A DNA stretch of 40,226 bases from Streptomyces carpinensis (lineage in GTDB: Bacteria > Actinomycetota > Actinomycetes > Streptomycetales > Streptomycetaceae): assembly GCF_002154505.1 (NCBI RefSeq), contig NZ_MUBM01000064.1:1-40226 (forward strand). The letters are read 5' to 3'. The position numbers and the translations under genes are program-made. How positions within the stretch are numbered: the stretch's first letter is position 1; each line of letters starts with the position of its first letter. Shown here one piece after another: positions 5,555 through 13,407 of the stretch. The notes under the pieces are model-generated. The model had not been told where the DNA came from, made no database searches, and saw nothing but the letters and a program-made list of their open reading frames with translations.

Positions 5555-7009
5555 TCAGCCGCCGTGCGCCGACCGTGCCTTGAAGGCCGCCTTGCGCGCC
5601 TCCTTGGCGATCTTCTTGTCCGGGTGCAGCCGCCCCATCGCCTCCAGCACGTCCGCCGTCTGCGGGTGGTCCACCCGCCAGGCCGCCGCGAAGAAACCGC
5701 CGTGCTGCTCCGCGAGGCCCTGCACGAGCGCGTGCAGTTCCTCGGAGTCCCCCTCGGCCGCCAGTTGGGCGGCCACGGTGTCGATGGTGAGCCAGAAGAC
5801 CATCCCCTGGGACGGGGGCGGTACGTCGGTCAGGCCCCGCTCGGTCAGCCAGACCCGGGCCAGCCCGCCCAGTTCGGCGTCGTCGAGCACCTCGCGCAGC
5901 GCCGGTTCGGCCGCGGCGCCCACCAGGGACAGCGCCTGCTGGCAGCGCAGCCGCCGCAGCGGAGCCCCGGTGTCCGCACCGCGTGCGGCGGCGAGCAGCT
6001 CACGCGCGGCGGCGAGCGGTTCGCGGCGCGCCAGCCACAGCTCGGTCTCGGCGTGCGTGGCGGCGGACGGGAAGCCGGCGGTGCCGTCGAGCAGCGCGTC
6101 CGCACCCTTGTCCGCGAGGTCGCCGACCGCCGGGGCCTCGTGGCCGGCGTCCAGCAGCCGGGCCCGCATTCCGTACAGTCCGAGGGGGGTGAGTCGCACC
6201 ATGCCGTAGCGGGTGACGTCCACCTCGTCCTCCGGGGCCTGCTGCTCGGCGGCGGGGTCCTCGGCGTGATCGGCGTCCGCCAGGAGCGCCTCGTCGACCG
6301 GCCGGTACTCCACGAGCCCGGCCGGCTGAAGCAGCCGGAACTGGTCGTCCAGCCGCATCATGGCGTCGGAGACCTGCTCGAGTATGTCGTTGGTGGGCTC
6401 ACCCATGTCGCTGGGCACGATCACGGAGGCGGCCAGCGCGGGCAGCGGCAGGGGGCCGCCGGCGGAACCGTCCTCGCCGACGGTGAGCAGATAGAGGTTG
6501 GCGAGCACCCCGTCCAGGAAATCCGCCTCGGCCTGGGGGTCCCAGTCGAGCGCGGAGAGGTCGACGGCGCCGCCCTCGTCCATCGCGTCGATCAGGCCGT
6601 CCAGGTCGGGCACGCTCGCGTCGGCCAGCACGGCCTCCAGCGCGGTCAGCCACACCCCGAGCACGTCGTGCGGCGAGCCGCCGGTGAGCAGGCGCAGCTC
6701 CGGTCCCGCCGCGACGGTGCCCTCCTCCTCGTCGGTGATCTCCACGAGTCCGGTGTCGACGGCGATACGCCAGGCCTCGCTCGCCAGGGCCGCGGCGTCG
6801 TCCCCGCTGTCCGCGCCCAGCCCCAGCGCCTCGGCCGCCTCGGCCAGTTGTCCCTCCACCAGCGCGCCGCCGGCGCCCACCCGGGTCCCGGGTCCGGCCC
6901 ACCGGGCGAGCCGGGCGGCGCGCGAGAGCAGCGGGGTGGCGAGGGCGTCCCGGGCCAGCTCCGCTTCGGAAGCCAGCCGCACCGGCGGCAACGGGGACCT
7001 GTCTGACAT
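5555..7009 (-). CDS. Conserved hypothetical protein (actinobacterial)
   Basis: A 484-residue soluble protein that I do not recognise. It is rich in Ala, Leu, Asp and Glu, has no signal peptide or membrane segment, and looks largely helical. It has a basic C-terminal tail (HPDKKIAKEARKAAFKARSAHGG). The N-terminal 120 residues resemble a helical or winged-helix arrangement (LTALEAVLAD, AWRIAVDTGLVEI), and the C-terminal third reads like short helical repeats (LRRLRCQQALSLVGAAAEPALREVLDDAELGGLARVWL), perhaps HEAT-like. Start ATG at 7009 has AGGAGA about 9 nt upstream. It is divergent from the nuclease gene; two 23-bp direct repeats lie just upstream of its start. No function is proposed. Confidence 0.85.
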   Translation of the reverse strand: MSDRSPLPPVRLASEAELARDALATPLLSRAARLARWAGPGTRVGAGGALVEGQLAEAAEALGLGADSGDDAAALASEAWRIAVDTGLVEITDEEEGTVAAGPELRLLTGGSPHDVLGVWLTALEAVLADASVPDLDGLIDAMDEGGAVDLSALDWDPQAEADFLDGVLANLYLLTVGEDGSAGGPLPLPALAASVIVPSDMGEPTNDILEQVSDAMMRLDDQFRLLQPAGLVEYRPVDEALLADADHAEDPAAEQQAPEDEVDVTRYGMVRLTPLGLYGMRARLLDAGHEAPAVGDLADKGADALLDGTAGFPSAATHAETELWLARREPLAAARELLAAARGADTGAPLRRLRCQQALSLVGAAAEPALREVLDDAELGGLARVWLTERGLTDVPPPSQGMVFWLTIDTVAAQLAAEGDSEELHALVQGLAEQHGGFFAAAWRVDHPQTADVLEAMGRLHPDKKIAKEARKAAFKARSAHGG

Positions 7010-7311
7010 CGGCTGGTTCTCCTAGCGGGCCTGAGGGCCTGGACGACGGCGGGCCTGAAGGCCTTGACGACTCAACCGCTCAGCCTAGACGGATTTCCAC
7101 CGATGCCGCCCGGTTCATCTCTTCGACGGCGGCCGTGCATGGCCGAAACCTTGACAACTGCCCTGGCCGCGCAGGAAATTGACGCGCGTAGAAGTTCGGG
7201 GGACAGCTGTTCACCGCAGGGCACGGCCGTTCACCGTGTTCCGGTTGTCTACGCGCGTTGCCCCGTTCCACCCTCGTCCCGGCGCCTGTCACGTCCCCGG
7301 AGGGATTCCCG
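7010..7311. other. Divergent intergenic region with direct repeats and GTTCACC motifs
   Basis: About 300 bp without a gene. It holds two 23-bp direct repeats (7025-7047 and 7049-7071, three mismatches), a TTGACA hexamer at 7151-7156 without a convincing -10, and two exact GTTCACC motifs at 7209-7215 and 7229-7235, the core of PhoP sites. Their spacing is 20 bp, not the 11 or 22 of a standard PHO box. GGAGGG at 7299-7304 is the ribosome-binding site of the nuclease. Confidence 0.6.
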
Positions 7312-9147
7312 TTGCCGAGCATGTCTTCCGCGCGTCTCGCCGCGCTGACCGTCGCCGCCGTGTGTTCGGCGGCGGCCGTGGTCCCGACGATCGTCTTCCC
7401 CACGCCCGCGCACGCGGACTCCGTGCGCATCCACGACATCCAGGGCACCACCCGGATATCTCCGTACGCCGGCCAGAAGGTCGCGGACGTGGCCGGAATC
7501 GTCACCGCGGTGCGCACCTACGGTTCGTCCAGGGGCTTCTGGATGCAGGACCCCAGCCCGGACGACGACCCGGCCACCAGCGAGGGCGTGTTCGTCTTCA
7601 CCAGCTCCACCCCGAAGGTCGCGGTCGGTGACTCCGTCACGGTCACCGGCACGGTCTCCGAGTTCGTCCCGGGCGGCGCCTCCTCGGGCAACCAGTCGGT
7701 GACGGAGATCACCAAGCCGTCGGTCACCACCGTCTCCACCGGAAACGCGGTCCCGGCGCCGGTCGTCCTCGACGAGAAGTCCGTGCCGGACGAGTACGCC
7801 CCCACCGGCGACACCGCCGCGGCCGGCTCGATCAACGGCCTGACCCTGGCCCCCTCGACGTACGCCCTGGACTACTACGAGTCCCTGGGGGGCATGAACG
7901 TCCAGGTCGCCGACGCCCGCGTGATCACCGCGACCGACCCGTACAGCGAGCTGTGGGTGACGGTGAAGCCGCACGAGCACCCGAGCCGCCGCGGCGGGAC
8001 GGTCTACGGCTCCTACGACGCCCGGAACAGCGGCCGGCTGCAGATCCAGTCGCTGGGCTCCACGGCCGACTTCCCGACGGCGAACGTCGGCGACACCCTG
8101 GAGGGCACCACCACCGGCCCGCTGGACTTCAACCAGTTCGGCGGCTACACGCTGGTCGCGAGCGCGCTCGGCACCCTGCACAGCGGCGGGCTGGAGCGGG
8201 AGACCACGAAGAAGCAGTCGCGTGACGAGCTGGCGGTGGCGACCTACAACGTCGAGAACCTCGACCCGGGCGACTCCACGTTCGACAAGCACGCCGCCGC
8301 GATCGTGAACAACCTGCGGTCGCCGGACATCGTGTCCTTGGAGGAGATCCAGGACGACAACGGCGCCGCCGACGACGGCACGGTCGACGCGAGCGAGACC
8401 GTGAACAAGCTGATCGACGCGATCGTCGCGGCGGGCGGCCCCCGGTACGACTGGCGCTCGATCGACCCGGTCGACGACCAGGACGGCGGCGAGCCGGGCG
8501 GCAACATCCGCCAGGTGTTCCTGTTCGACCCGGAGCGGGTGTCCTTCGTGGACCGCGCGGGCGGCGACTCCACCACCGCCGTCGGCGTCACCAAGGTGCA
8601 CGGCAAGGCGCAGCTGACGGCCTCCCCGGGCCGCATCGCCCCGACCGACGCGGCCTGGAGCAACAGCCGCAAGCCGCTGGCCGGCGAGTTCGTCTTCCGC
8701 GGCAGGACGGTCTTCGTGATCGCCAACCACCTCAACTCCAAGGGCGGCGACCAGGGACTGACCGCGCAGTACCAACCGCCGGTGCGCAGCTCGGAGATCC
8801 AGCGCCACGCACAGGCCACCGTGGTGAACGCGTTCGTCAAGGACATCCTGTCCGCGCAGAAGAACGCGGACGTCATCGCGCTCGGCGACATGAACGACTT
8901 CGAGTTCTCCGACACCGCCAAGATCCTCGAGGGTGACGGCGAGCTGTGGTCGGCGATCAAGTCGCTGCCCCGGAGCGAGCGCTACACCTACGACTACCAG
9001 GGCAACGAGCAGGTCCTGGACCAGATCCTGATCAGCCCGGCGATCCGGCGCGGGTGCGACTTCGAGTACGACAGCGTGCACATCAACTCGGAGTTCAGCG
9101 ACCAGATCAGCGACCACGACCCGCAGGTGCTGCGGTTCCGCCCGTAG
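7312..9147 (+). CDS. Secreted endonuclease/exonuclease/phosphatase (EEP) family nuclease
   Basis: A 611-residue exported protein. I chose the TTG at 7312, because GGAGGG (7299-7304) is 7 nt upstream; the ATG at 7321 is too far from it and the frame upstream lacks a site. The N-terminus is a Sec signal (SARLAALTVAAVCSAAAVVPTIVF, then PTPAHA/DS). Residues about 40-290 form beta-rich OB-like domains as in ExeM/NucH-type extracellular nucleases. The EEP catalytic domain follows: TYNVENL (about 307), SLEEIQDDNG (about 342), NHLNSKGGDQG, LGDMNDFE (about 523) and the final SDHDP (about 600), covering the metal-binding Asn, Glu, Asp and His residues. It probably degrades extracellular DNA/RNA, a source of phosphate. 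Confidence 0.9.
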   Translation: MPSMSSARLAALTVAAVCSAAAVVPTIVFPTPAHADSVRIHDIQGTTRISPYAGQKVADVAGIVTAVRTYGSSRGFWMQDPSPDDDPATSEGVFVFTSSTPKVAVGDSVTVTGTVSEFVPGGASSGNQSVTEITKPSVTTVSTGNAVPAPVVLDEKSVPDEYAPTGDTAAAGSINGLTLAPSTYALDYYESLGGMNVQVADARVITATDPYSELWVTVKPHEHPSRRGGTVYGSYDARNSGRLQIQSLGSTADFPTANVGDTLEGTTTGPLDFNQFGGYTLVASALGTLHSGGLERETTKKQSRDELAVATYNVENLDPGDSTFDKHAAAIVNNLRSPDIVSLEEIQDDNGAADDGTVDASETVNKLIDAIVAAGGPRYDWRSIDPVDDQDGGEPGGNIRQVFLFDPERVSFVDRAGGDSTTAVGVTKVHGKAQLTASPGRIAPTDAAWSNSRKPLAGEFVFRGRTVFVIANHLNSKGGDQGLTAQYQPPVRSSEIQRHAQATVVNAFVKDILSAQKNADVIALGDMNDFEFSDTAKILEGDGELWSAIKSLPRSERYTYDYQGNEQVLDQILISPAIRRGCDFEYDSVHINSEFSDQISDHDPQVLRFRP

Positions 9148-9159
9148 GACGCGCCGGGT

Positions 9160-9894
9160 TCAGGGCTGGCTGAACACGCCGTTCAGCCAGTCCTGCCAGG
9201 CGGCCTCGCACTCCTTGATGTCGGCGCCCGGCGTGAAGTCGTGCAGGGAGATGCCGACCGGGTGCCCCCAGTGGTTGCGCCCGAAGACGCGGGTGAGGCC
9301 CCGGTCCGTGCGCAGTCCGATGAAGTACGGGTTGCGGAAGTCGACCACTGCCTCGAACGTGTCCGGCCCCCGGACGGTCAGCCGTGTGCCCGCCGCCACG
9401 TCCTCGGCGACACCGAGCGCCCGCCCGACCACGGCGAGGGCGTCGGCGGCCTTCGACGCGTCGGGCCCGTCGAACGTGGCGAAGGCGGCCGGCCGGGGCG
9501 CGAAGTGGGCCAGGTACTCGCGCAGGGTGTGCAGATAGAAGTCGGTGTGCTTGGCGGCGCCGTCGTACTGGTTGTCCCAGTCGTCGACGAAGATGCCGCT
9601 GTGCACGTACCGGACCCAGGCCCGTCGCCCCTCGTCGCGGGGCTCGATCGTGTAGTCGAGCTGGTTGAGGGTCTGCTCGGAGATGCCCTCGACGTCCTCG
9701 ACACGGTTGGTGTAGCGGTTCGGCGGGTTCCATGCAGTGACTGTGGACCCGAAGGGGCCCTTGCCGCCGACCCGGGGCTCGGGCGGTTCCATCGGCCACA
9801 GATAGCCTCCGGAACCGGTGGTGATCGCCTCCCACACCTTCTCCGGCGGGGCGTCGACCTCGAACTCGCGGGCGATCTCGAATTCCTCGGACAT
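9160..9894 (-). CDS. SRPBCC (START/AHSA1-like) domain protein
   Basis: A 244-residue protein opening with EFEIAREFEVDAPPEKVWEAITTGSGGYLWPMEP, the typical start of an SRPBCC/AHSA1 fold, a helix-grip barrel that binds hydrophobic ligands or acts on Hsp90 (Aha1). A second half (about residues 150-244) may form another small domain. It lies 16 bp after the ArsR-type regulator on the same strand. ArsR plus AHSA1-like pairs are very common in actinobacteria, and the regulator probably controls both. Start ATG at 9894 has AGGAAA 6 nt upstream. The ligand is not known. Confidence 0.87.
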   Translation of the reverse strand: MSEEFEIAREFEVDAPPEKVWEAITTGSGGYLWPMEPPEPRVGGKGPFGSTVTAWNPPNRYTNRVEDVEGISEQTLNQLDYTIEPRDEGRRAWVRYVHSGIFVDDWDNQYDGAAKHTDFYLHTLREYLAHFAPRPAAFATFDGPDASKAADALAVVGRALGVAEDVAAGTRLTVRGPDTFEAVVDFRNPYFIGLRTDRGLTRVFGRNHWGHPVGISLHDFTPGADIKECEAAWQDWLNGVFSQP

Positions 9895-9910
9895 GGTGGT
9901 TTCCTGACGT

Positions 9911-10519
9911 CTAGTGCTCGGGCTCGGGGGTGTGCCGGTCCCTGACCGTGGGATGCAGGGCCACGACGATCCGGTGGTCGCGCCCGGCTTCGGCGTCCGG
10001 CGTGTCGTACTTGCGGATCAGGGCACTCACCCCCGCCGTCAGCTCCTGCACGAAGGCCGCCCGGTCGGCGGCCGAGGCGAAACGCACCTCGCCGTCCAGC
10101 GCGTACGTGGCCAGCCGTTTGCGGGCCTTCGTCGCTCCGGTGATCAGTGCGCCGACGTCGCGCACCAGCCGGGCGCCCAGGGCGAGCAGCCAGCGCGCGG
10201 ACAGCTGGTCGCGGAAGCGGTCCGGATCCGGCTGCACGGCGGCCAGCGCGAGTGGTGAGATGACGTACGACGCGGCGGTGGCGCGCATCAGCCGCTCGGT
10301 GACGTTGCCCTTGCGACGCTCGCCCGCCAGCTCGACCAGGCCGTGCCGCTCCAGGGTCTTGAGGTGGTAGTTCACCTTCTGCCTGGGCAGGCCCACCTGT
10401 CCGGCCAGCATCGCGGCCGACGCGGGTCCGGCCGCCAGTTCGGCGAGCAGCCGGGCCCGGACGGGGTCCAGGGAAACGGCTGCCGCCTCGGGGTCCTCGA
10501 TCACGGTCACGTCCAGCAT
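9911..10519 (-). CDS. ArsR-family winged-helix regulator
   Basis: A 202-residue protein. The winged helix is at about residues 17-75 (LDPVRARLLAELAAGPASAAMLAGQVGLPRQKVNYHLKTLERHGLVEL), followed by a longer C-terminal region (ALAAVQPDPDRFRDQLSARWLLALGARLVRD and beyond) that may sense a ligand. There is no metal-binding Cys motif, so it is not a classical arsenic sensor. It forms an operon with the SRPBCC gene downstream. Long inverted repeats immediately upstream of the start (10526-10573) are good operator candidates, suggesting autoregulation. Only a weak GGTGA precedes the ATG at 10519. Confidence 0.9.
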   Translation of the reverse strand: MLDVTVIEDPEAAAVSLDPVRARLLAELAAGPASAAMLAGQVGLPRQKVNYHLKTLERHGLVELAGERRKGNVTERLMRATAASYVISPLALAAVQPDPDRFRDQLSARWLLALGARLVRDVGALITGATKARKRLATYALDGEVRFASAADRAAFVQELTAGVSALIRKYDTPDAEAGRDHRIVVALHPTVRDRHTPEPEH

Positions 10520-10525
10520 GGGTTC

Positions 10526-10573
10526 ACCGTCTCACCGAAAACTTTTTTTGTCCAGACGGTCAGAGTTTTCGGT
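10526..10573. promoter_or_regulatory. Interleaved inverted repeats before the ArsR gene
   Basis: ACCGAAAACT (10534-10543) and AGTTTTCGGT (10564-10573) form a perfect 10-bp inverted repeat with a 20-bp spacer. ACCGTC (10526-10531) and GACGGT (10555-10560) form a second, interleaved one. They end 7 bp upstream of the regulator's start. The role as operator is inferred. Confidence 0.55.
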
Positions 10574-10639
10574 AAGTCGCCTGCACGGGGCCGGGTGGGG
10601 CCCGCGCGCAGGGCCGGATCCGGATTCCGCGTGGGTGGA

Positions 10640-11377
10640 TCAGGCGGGCACGAGGCCGAGGGCGTGGTCGTAGCGGCTGACCGTGCCGCTCTTCCGCCCG
10701 GGCCAGGTCCGGACGCGCTTCCACTGCTCGGTGGCCGAGCCGATGCCCTCGCCGGAGGCGTTCAGGGCGTCGATGTGCGCCTGGGCGCTCTCCCAATCGG
10801 CGTAGTTCAGGACCCGCGTGCCGTCGGTGCTCAAGTGGAAATGGGCGGCGATCCCGCCGGGGTGCGGGCGCGGGTCGGTCTCGAGCGCCTCGATGACGGC
10901 GTCGACCCAGGCGCGCTGCCGCTCGGGGGCGGGCCCGTCGAACTCGACGTCGACGATCACGATGCACCCGGGGACGCGGCCCGCCCGGTCGGCCGGCCCG
11001 CTGCCGCGGTAGCGCCGGTAGCGGCCGAGCCGCAGCCGTTCGATCCCCGGCACGGCGGTGTCGATCTCGTCGACGCGCTCCTGCCGCCGGGTCCTGACGA
11101 ACGCCTCGTAGGCCTGCTCGCTCGCCCACTGCGAGTGGTGCAGCAGGGTGGAGCCGTCGTGGCCGGTGTAGACGTGGTAGGAGACCAGGTCGTCGGCGGG
11201 CCAGGGGCGGCGCTCCCAGGTCGCGGCGACGGCCTCGACGGTCTGCCGCTGCCGCTGCGGCGTGCCCACCCGCCAGGTGCTGAAGAAGGGCGCGCCGACG
11301 CGCGGGTCGGCGAGGTCGGGGTGGGCTTCGGTGCGCCGGGTCGTACGGATCTCAGGCGTACGGATGGTACGGCTCAT
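10640..11377 (-). CDS. Tandem ABM-type (antibiotic biosynthesis monooxygenase fold) protein
   Basis: A 245-residue protein of two dimeric alpha-beta barrel halves. The first (about residues 30-125) contains FFSTWRVGTPQRQRQTVEAVAATWE and LLHHSQWASEQAYEAFV. The second (about 140-235) contains IVIVDVEFDGPAPERQRAWVDAVIEALE and HFHLSTDGTRVLNYADWESAQAHIDAL. This is the pattern of ABM-domain proteins, which include cofactor-free monooxygenases and heme-degrading enzymes, but no catalytic assignment can be made. The ATG at 11377 has GGAGG 5 nt upstream; a longer frame to 11422 has no such site. It lies upstream of the ArsR/SRPBCC pair on the same strand, 120 bp away. Confidence 0.8.
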   Translation of the reverse strand: MSRTIRTPEIRTTRRTEAHPDLADPRVGAPFFSTWRVGTPQRQRQTVEAVAATWERRPWPADDLVSYHVYTGHDGSTLLHHSQWASEQAYEAFVRTRRQERVDEIDTAVPGIERLRLGRYRRYRGSGPADRAGRVPGCIVIVDVEFDGPAPERQRAWVDAVIEALETDPRPHPGGIAAHFHLSTDGTRVLNYADWESAQAHIDALNASGEGIGSATEQWKRVRTWPGRKSGTVSRYDHALGLVPA

Positions 11378-11453
11378 TCGGGCCTCCGGTGATCGGCGGT
11401 GGGCGCTGTGTGCACCGACCACCCTCCGACCTCGACCAAGGTTCAGGTCAAGC

Positions 11454-11498
11454 GCAAAAGGAGGCCGCCCCCCACCGGAGAGGTGGGGAGCGGCCTCC
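11454..11498 (-). terminator. Rho-independent terminator of the DUF3618 operon
   Basis: Read on the minus strand, a 16-bp stem with one mismatch (11498-11482 with 11476-11460) and a 5-nt loop is followed directly by TTTT (11459-11456). This is the clearest intrinsic terminator in the window. It lies 78 bp past the stop of the gene at 11576. Confidence 0.85.
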
Positions 11499-11575
11499 GG
11501 CCCGACCGAGGCCGGGCGTGTTCCGTTCTGCGGTGGCGTCGGGCGCCCGTCAGGGCGGCCCCTCGGCGGCGGCCC

Positions 11576-12130
11576 TCACTGGCACTCCTTTTGCCTGTAC
11601 CGGCGCACCAGCAGCCCTGCCGTCAGCACGGCCGCACAGGCCACACCCGCGATCATCAGCGGGCGCGGATTGCGCCGGCAGGCCTGGACGGCGTCGGTCA
11701 CGGGGCCGGGAACGGCGTGTTCGGCCCGGTGCCCCACCTGGCTGGCGCGCTCCTGCGCCCGATGCCCCACGAGGGTGGCCCTCTCCTGCGCCCGGTGTCC
11801 CACCAGGGTGGTTTTCTCCTGGGCCCGGTGCCCGGCCACGCCGACCCGCTCCTGCGCCTTGTGCCCGGCCAGGGTGGCCTTCTCCTGGGCGCGATGTCCG
11901 GCGTGCACGGCCGTGCTGCGCAGCTGGACCGTCATCGCGCCCGCCCGGTCCCTCAGATCCGCCGCGCGCGCCTTGGCCCGGCCCCTCACATCGGCCTTGG
12001 CCGCCAGCTCCTCGACGGTGTCACCGAGCCGGTTTCTGGTCTGTTCGATCTGCGCGCGCAGTTCGTCGGGGCCTTTGGCGCCGAGTGCCCTCCTCGATCC
12101 GCCGTCCGCGCCCTGCGTCCTGTCCGTCAT
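11576..12130 (-). CDS. DUF3618 protein with 11-residue tandem repeats and C-terminal membrane anchor
   Basis: A 184-residue protein. The N-terminal part (DELRAQIEQTRNRLGDTVEELAAKADV, about residues 21-48) is a DUF3618 motif. The centre is a run of 11-residue repeats of the form GHRAQEKATLV, five full copies plus a partial sixth, encoded by 33-bp tandem repeats at about 11728-11905. The C-terminus has one membrane segment (PLMIAGVACAAVLTAGLLV) and a basic tail. An 11-residue period is that of hendecad coiled coils and LEA-like proteins, which suggests a long amphipathic helix on the membrane. Its start overlaps the stop of the upstream holin-like gene as ATGA (12127-12130), so the two are translationally coupled. 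The larger 559-codon open frame running on to 13255 is a shadow. Confidence 0.88.
   Translation of the reverse strand: MTDRTQGADGGSRRALGAKGPDELRAQIEQTRNRLGDTVEELAAKADVRGRAKARAADLRDRAGAMTVQLRSTAVHAGHRAQEKATLAGHKAQERVGVAGHRAQEKTTLVGHRAQERATLVGHRAQERASQVGHRAEHAVPGPVTDAVQACRRNPRPLMIAGVACAAVLTAGLLVRRYRQKECQ
11728..11905 (-). repeat. 33-bp in-frame tandem repeats in the DUF3618 gene
   Basis: Five full 33-bp units and a partial one, each coding for a unit like GHRAQERATLV. The DNA copies differ at several positions, mostly third codon bases and a few variable residues, so they are selected as protein repeats rather than recent slippage. Confidence 0.8.
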
Positions 12131-12564
12131 CGGTGGTGCGCCCTTTCCTTGATCTGCTCGACGTCCGCCTTGACGCTGCCGATCGTCCTTCGCGGTGCGG
12201 GTGGCCCGGCGCGACGCAACTGGGAGCGGCCGACCACGGCCAGCAGACCCGCGATCGCGAACAGTGCACCCGCCACGATGAGCGCGGAGGCCCACACGGG
12301 CAGCGCCAGAGAGATTGCGGCGACGGCCGTACCGGCGAGCGCGATCAGTCCGACGTAGCCGATGGCGCCGGCGGCACCCAGCAGCCCGCCGCCGCGCCCC
12401 GCACGCCGGCCCTTCGCGGTCAGCTCCTCCTTGGCGAGGGCCACTTCCTGCCGTACGAGCAGGGAGAGGTCTTCCGTCGCCTGGTGCACGAGTTCGCCCA
12501 CCGAGCGGTCGCCCATCGGGTGGAGCTGCTCGCGCGCAGGCCTGGCGTCGATGGTCCCGGTCAC
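12127..12564 (-). CDS. Putative actinobacterial holin-X / phage holin family (DUF1469) membrane protein
   Basis: A 145-residue protein. An N-terminal amphipathic helix (SVGELVHQATEDLSLLVRQEVALAKEELTAKGRRAG) leads to two close membrane segments (LLGAAGAIGYVGLIALAGTAVAAISLAL and WASALIVAGALFAIAGLLAVV) and a charged tail. This is the pattern of Phage_holin_3_6 / DUF1469 proteins, which are chromosomal, pair with DUF3618 proteins in Streptomyces, and are not true phage holins. The GTG at 12564 has GGAGG 9 nt upstream. A longer frame from 12594 would remove that site. It overlaps the DUF3618 gene by 4 bp. Confidence 0.88.
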   Translation of the reverse strand: MTGTIDARPAREQLHPMGDRSVGELVHQATEDLSLLVRQEVALAKEELTAKGRRAGRGGGLLGAAGAIGYVGLIALAGTAVAAISLALPVWASALIVAGALFAIAGLLAVVGRSQLRRAGPPAPRRTIGSVKADVEQIKERAHHR

Positions 12565-12618
12565 GGTGTCCCGCCTCCTCTCGGTCCGGAACACCCGGGT
12601 ACCCCGGGCCGTCCCCGA

Positions 12619-13407
12619 CTACCCCTGCCCCGGCCCGCCGGGCCCGCGCTCGCCGAGCCGGGCCAGCTGGACCTGGAACCAGTCGAGCCGCGCCTGCAAC
12701 AGGGCCGCCTCCGCGACGAGTTCGGGCACACCCAGCTCCTCGGGCACGCTCTCCCCCTCGAACGCACCCGGAACCTGCGCCCCACCAGGGCCCCGGCCCG
12801 CGGCCGGACCGGGCGCGTCCGTGCCGACGCCCGCCGCCGCCGGCGGCACGCCACCGGCCGCACCGCCCAACCCGCCGTCGGCCACGACCCGCAGGCCGTC
12901 CCCGGCCAGCCGGGCGAAGCCGGCGGGGGTCACGGAGACGCGGCCGCGCACGCAGGCCGCGCACGCGGCGGCCAGGGCCCGCATGCCGGGTCTGCCCCAG
13001 CCCGCGTCGGCCAGCGCGACGGCGGGAGCCCCGCACGCGCACGGGCCGACGGTCATCGTCCGCACCCGCTGGCGGGCGTAGCGGAAACCCCGCTCGAAGC
13101 GGATGTAGGCGCCGAGGACGGAGACCTCCAGCAGCACGGCGGCCCGATGCTCGGCCGTGCACAGCAGCGCCTCGGCCGCCGTGCGCTCGTGCACGCAGTG
13201 GAAGCCGCAGTCGCACAGGCGAGCGGGCGGACGGTGCCGGAGGCCGTAGACGCACGCCGCGTCGGCGACGACGCCGTACGGCAGCGCGCCGCCGAGCGAC
13301 ACTCCGGTGAAACCGGCCCGGGTGCCGTCCTGGGACAGCACCGGGTGAGCGATCTTGTAACCGGTCGGCGGCTCCGCCGGGCGTTCCGTCGGCAGCCGCA
13401 GCCTCAT
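12619..13407 (-). CDS. Cys-rich conserved hypothetical protein
   Basis: A 262-residue protein of unknown function. Cysteines cluster in two groups that look like metal-binding knuckles: C65-x-C67 and C71 (LCDCGFHCVH) with C83, and C123-x-C125 (GPCACGAP) with C149-x2-C152 (ACAACV). The middle holds LEVSVLGAYIRFERGFRYARQRV, and the C-terminal third is a Gly/Ala/Pro-rich linker ending in a predicted helix (LVAEAALLQARLDWFQVQLARLGERG). No signal or membrane segment is present. Its ATG overlaps the stop of the small gene upstream (ATGA at 13404-13407). It stands 54 bp before the holin-like gene in what looks like one operon. Confidence 0.8.
   Translation of the reverse strand: MRLRLPTERPAEPPTGYKIAHPVLSQDGTRAGFTGVSLGGALPYGVVADAACVYGLRHRPPARLCDCGFHCVHERTAAEALLCTAEHRAAVLLEVSVLGAYIRFERGFRYARQRVRTMTVGPCACGAPAVALADAGWGRPGMRALAAACAACVRGRVSVTPAGFARLAGDGLRVVADGGLGGAAGGVPPAAAGVGTDAPGPAAGRGPGGAQVPGAFEGESVPEELGVPELVAEAALLQARLDWFQVQLARLGERGPGGPGQG

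Noticed and set aside
11728..11905. CRISPR-like or minisatellite array
   Set aside because: The 33-bp units have no spacers and encode an in-frame 11-residue protein repeat.
12127..12564. A prophage remnant, suggested by the holin-like gene
   Set aside because: No other phage genes, integrase or attachment sites are nearby; this family is chromosomal in Streptomyces and paired with DUF3618 proteins.
11576..13255. A 559-codon frame covering the DUF3618 gene and beyond
   Set aside because: Only its last 184 codons look like protein. The upstream part is antiparallel or out-of-frame to two better genes and is Arg/Gly-rich shadow sequence.
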